A stretch of DNA of 64,000 nucleotides from Flavobacteriia bacterium (GTDB lineage: Bacteria; Bacteroidota; Bacteroidia; Flavobacteriales; Weeksellaceae), in the NCBI GenBank assembly GCA_019455045.1, contig JACFND010000003.1:19649-83648 (forward strand), given 5' to 3'. Position 1 is the stretch's first letter. Each line of letters starts with the position of its first letter. A model generated the notes under the pieces. The model did no database searches. It saw only the letters and a program-made list of their open reading frames with translations, and was not told the origin of the DNA. Made by a program: the position numbers and the translations under genes. This document shows, piece by piece, positions 62,252 to 64,000 of this stretch.

Positions 62252-63766
62252 ATGCCGGCACAGGGATTGGTCAATAAAGTAATGGAGCTGCTGATGAGAA
62301 AAAGATTTCTTCAGATTGAAAACTTTATTAAAAATCCGATTGAAACCCAGGAAAGTGTGCTGTTCAACAATCTTTCGACCGCAAGAAATACAGAATACGG
62401 AAAGCTTTACGGTTTTGATGAAATCGATTCTTATGCTGAATTCAGTTCGCATGTTCCGTTGGTAAAATATGAGGATTTTGAACCTTTTATCGAAAGGGCA
62501 AGAAAGGGCGAACCCGATGTCAGCTGGAAAGGCAGGATCAAATGGTTTGCAAAATCGTCGGGCACGACCAATGCAAAAAGCAAGTTTATTCCGATCAGCG
62601 AAGAGTCGCTCGAGGACTGTCATTATGCAGCCGGGAAAATGATGTTTGCGATCTATTTGAACAATCATCCCGACACCGAAATTTTTAAAAACAAAAATCT
62701 CAGACTGGGCGGGAGCAGTGAGATTTATCAGAAATACGATACACTTTTTGGTGATTTGTCGGCGATTTTGATCGATAATCTTCCGTTTTATGCAGAACTC
62801 AGAAATACGCCCAACAAACAGATTTCGCTGATGAGCGAATGGGAAACCAAGATGAAGGCGATTTCTCATTCGGTGATCAAAGAAGAAATCGGCTGTCTGA
62901 CGGGCGTTCCTTCGTGGATGCTGGTTTTGCTCAACAATGTGCTGGCAGAAACCGGGATGGAAAAACTGGACGAGGTGTGGCCGATGCTCGAAGTGTTTTT
63001 TCACGGCGGAATCAGTTTCAAACCTTATCAGGAAATCTATACCGGTCTGACCCGGAAAAAATTAAATTTTTACGAAATCTATAATGCGTCGGAAGGATTT
63101 TTCGGGATTCAGGACAGAAGCGATTCAAAAGATTTGCTGCTGCTGCTCGACAACGGGATTTTTTATGAATTTATTCCGATGGAAGAATTTGATTCTGACA
63201 GTCCGAGAGTGGTTCAGCTTGAGAATGTTGAAATCGGAAAGAATTATGCAATTGTGATCACCACCAACGGCGGTTTGTGGCGTTACATCATCGGCGATAC
63301 GGTCAAATTTACATCGACAGATCCGTTTAGAATCGTGGTCAGCGGAAGGACCAAACATTTTATCAATGCTTTTGGCGAAGAACTGATCATAGAAAATGCG
63401 GAAGAAGGTTTGAAAAGAGCTTGTGATGCAACCGGTGCGATCGTGAAGGAATTTACGGCTGCACCTGTTTTTATGGTCGGAAAGGAAAAAGGAGCGCACG
63501 AATGGCTGGTTGAATTTGACAAAAAGCCGGATGATTTTGAAAAATTTGCAGAAATTCTGGATCGTTCTCTTCAGGAACTGAATTCAGATTATGAAGCAAA
63601 GCGATACAAAAATATCACACTCAACCAGCTGAAACTCAATGTAGCCAAAGATGGTCTTTTCTTTGACTGGATGAAATCAAGAGACAAACTAGGCGGTCAG
63701 AACAAGGTGCCGAGACTGTCAAATTCGAGAGAATATTTGGATGATTTGTTGAAAATGAACCATTGA
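62252..63766 (+). CDS. GH3-family acyl-acid amido synthetase-like enzyme
   Basis: The 504-residue protein is of the GH3 family (adenylating enzymes of the ANL superfamily). It has ENFIKNPIETQESVLFNNL, the ATP-binding KWFAKSSGTTNAKSKFIPIS, YNASEGFFGIQD and LWRYIIGDTVKF. Plant GH3 enzymes join auxin or jasmonate to amino acids. Bacterial relatives are known in Bacteroidota, but their substrates are not. ATG at 62252 is preferred over the TTG at 62219, which lies upstream of the -7 box. Confidence 0.85.
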   Translation: MPAQGLVNKVMELLMRKRFLQIENFIKNPIETQESVLFNNLSTARNTEYGKLYGFDEIDSYAEFSSHVPLVKYEDFEPFIERARKGEPDVSWKGRIKWFAKSSGTTNAKSKFIPISEESLEDCHYAAGKMMFAIYLNNHPDTEIFKNKNLRLGGSSEIYQKYDTLFGDLSAILIDNLPFYAELRNTPNKQISLMSEWETKMKAISHSVIKEEIGCLTGVPSWMLVLLNNVLAETGMEKLDEVWPMLEVFFHGGISFKPYQEIYTGLTRKKLNFYEIYNASEGFFGIQDRSDSKDLLLLLDNGIFYEFIPMEEFDSDSPRVVQLENVEIGKNYAIVITTNGGLWRYIIGDTVKFTSTDPFRIVVSGRTKHFINAFGEELIIENAEEGLKRACDATGAIVKEFTAAPVFMVGKEKGAHEWLVEFDKKPDDFEKFAEILDRSLQELNSDYEAKRYKNITLNQLKLNVAKDGLFFDWMKSRDKLGGQNKVPRLSNSREYLDDLLKMNH

Positions 63767-63870
63767 TAAATCCGGTTTTGGAAAATTATAATTCTCAAAA
63801 GACAAAGCGATAATTCCCAAATATTTCGGAACTTTACTGTCATTACCCAAATTATTGACCATAAAACAAA

Positions 63871-63957
63871 ATGATGATGACAGAAAAACTGAAAATCAGT
63901 CTGGCTGAATTTGATATAGATTGGGAAAATCCAAAGGAAAATCGTGTTTTTTCCTGA
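63871..63957 (+). pseudogene. probable remnant of a nitrilase-family (carbon-nitrogen hydrolase) gene
   Basis: ATG at 63871 opens MMMTEKLKISLAEFDIDW, followed by ENPKENRVFS and a TGA at 63955-63957. The stretch LKISLAEFDIDWENPKENR looks like the first strand of nitrilase/omega-amidase proteins (LKI-x-L-x-Q-x-D-I-x-W-x-x-P-x-x-N). The reading then stops, and the bases to the window edge do not continue the fold in any frame. It may be a decayed or truncated gene; the match is weak and short. Confidence 0.35.
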
Positions 63958-64000
63958 CTTCCGCACATTTTTTTATTAAAAATATAAACCACTGATAGAC

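Overview
The window comes from a chromosome of the Bacteroidota, most likely a member of the Flavobacteriales. The evidence is a SusC/SusD pair, a T9SS C-terminal sorting domain, a class II HMG-CoA reductase, a DnaE with a fused N-terminal proofreading exonuclease, a long pre-domain on AtpB, near absence of Shine-Dalgarno sequences, and many Bacteroidota-type -7 promoter elements (TAnnTTTG) just upstream of start codons. I cannot name the genus from sequence alone.

Layout. 1-3.1 kb: first half of the ATP synthase operon on the minus strand (atpZ, a small membrane protein, atpB, atpE, atpF, atpH; atpH runs off the left edge). 3.1-3.7 kb: a YafQ-type toxin-antitoxin pair directly upstream of it. 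3.8-5.6 kb: dus, a thioesterase and a small secreted gene broken by an in-frame TGA. 5.6-12.2 kb: a putative porin and a susCD operon. 12.4-17.6 kb: rimP-nusA-infB with an attenuator-like leader, and a DUF456 protein. 17.7-21.0 kb: YbdG-like channel, pdxJ, a hydrolase and a DoxX protein. 21.1-22.5 kb: a T9SS-secreted protein. 22.6-27.7 kb: methionine operon metY-metX-thrA preceded by two tandem leader-peptide attenuators. 28.0 kb: tRNA-Gly(UCC). 28.2-29.5 kb: mvaA. 29.6-33.8 kb: small poorly conserved genes, including a PIN toxin-antitoxin locus whose toxin is damaged, and a PAP2/beta-barrel protein. 34.0-40.8 kb: DUF5686 protein, pdhB, an acyltransferase, rnhA and a TlpA-like lipoprotein. 40.9-44.0 kb: thrS-infC-rpmI-rplT, infC starting with AUC. 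44.1-51.7 kb: CoA-transferase, LptF/G permease, tgt, a candidate small RNA, MscS, dacB, a PagL-like protein and thioredoxin. 51.8-61.0 kb: dnaE, RDD protein, lysC-olsF and fbp. 61.0-64.0 kb: a repeat cluster, a DUF2797 protein, a GH3-family enzyme and a probable truncated nitrilase remnant.

How it works together. Most of the window is housekeeping: energy (ATP synthase, pyruvate dehydrogenase, Fbp), translation and transcription factors, and the aspartate-to-methionine pathway. ThrA makes homoserine, MetX activates it, and MetY adds sulfur. The best candidate for an interesting regulatory system is the 400-nt leader of that operon. It has two short ORFs with Met/Cys runs, each followed by an intrinsic terminator. 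In the first unit a 9-nt segment of the leader ORF is identical to the 3' arm of its terminator and can compete for the same partner, which is the geometry of ribosome-mediated attenuation. Other points worth a second look are the hairpin in the rimP-nusA-infB leader, a promoter-RNA-terminator unit upstream of tgt, the 10-nt deletion that removes the expected catalytic Asp of the PIN toxin, and the placement of the YafQ toxin pair so that its stop codon lies in the atpZ promoter.
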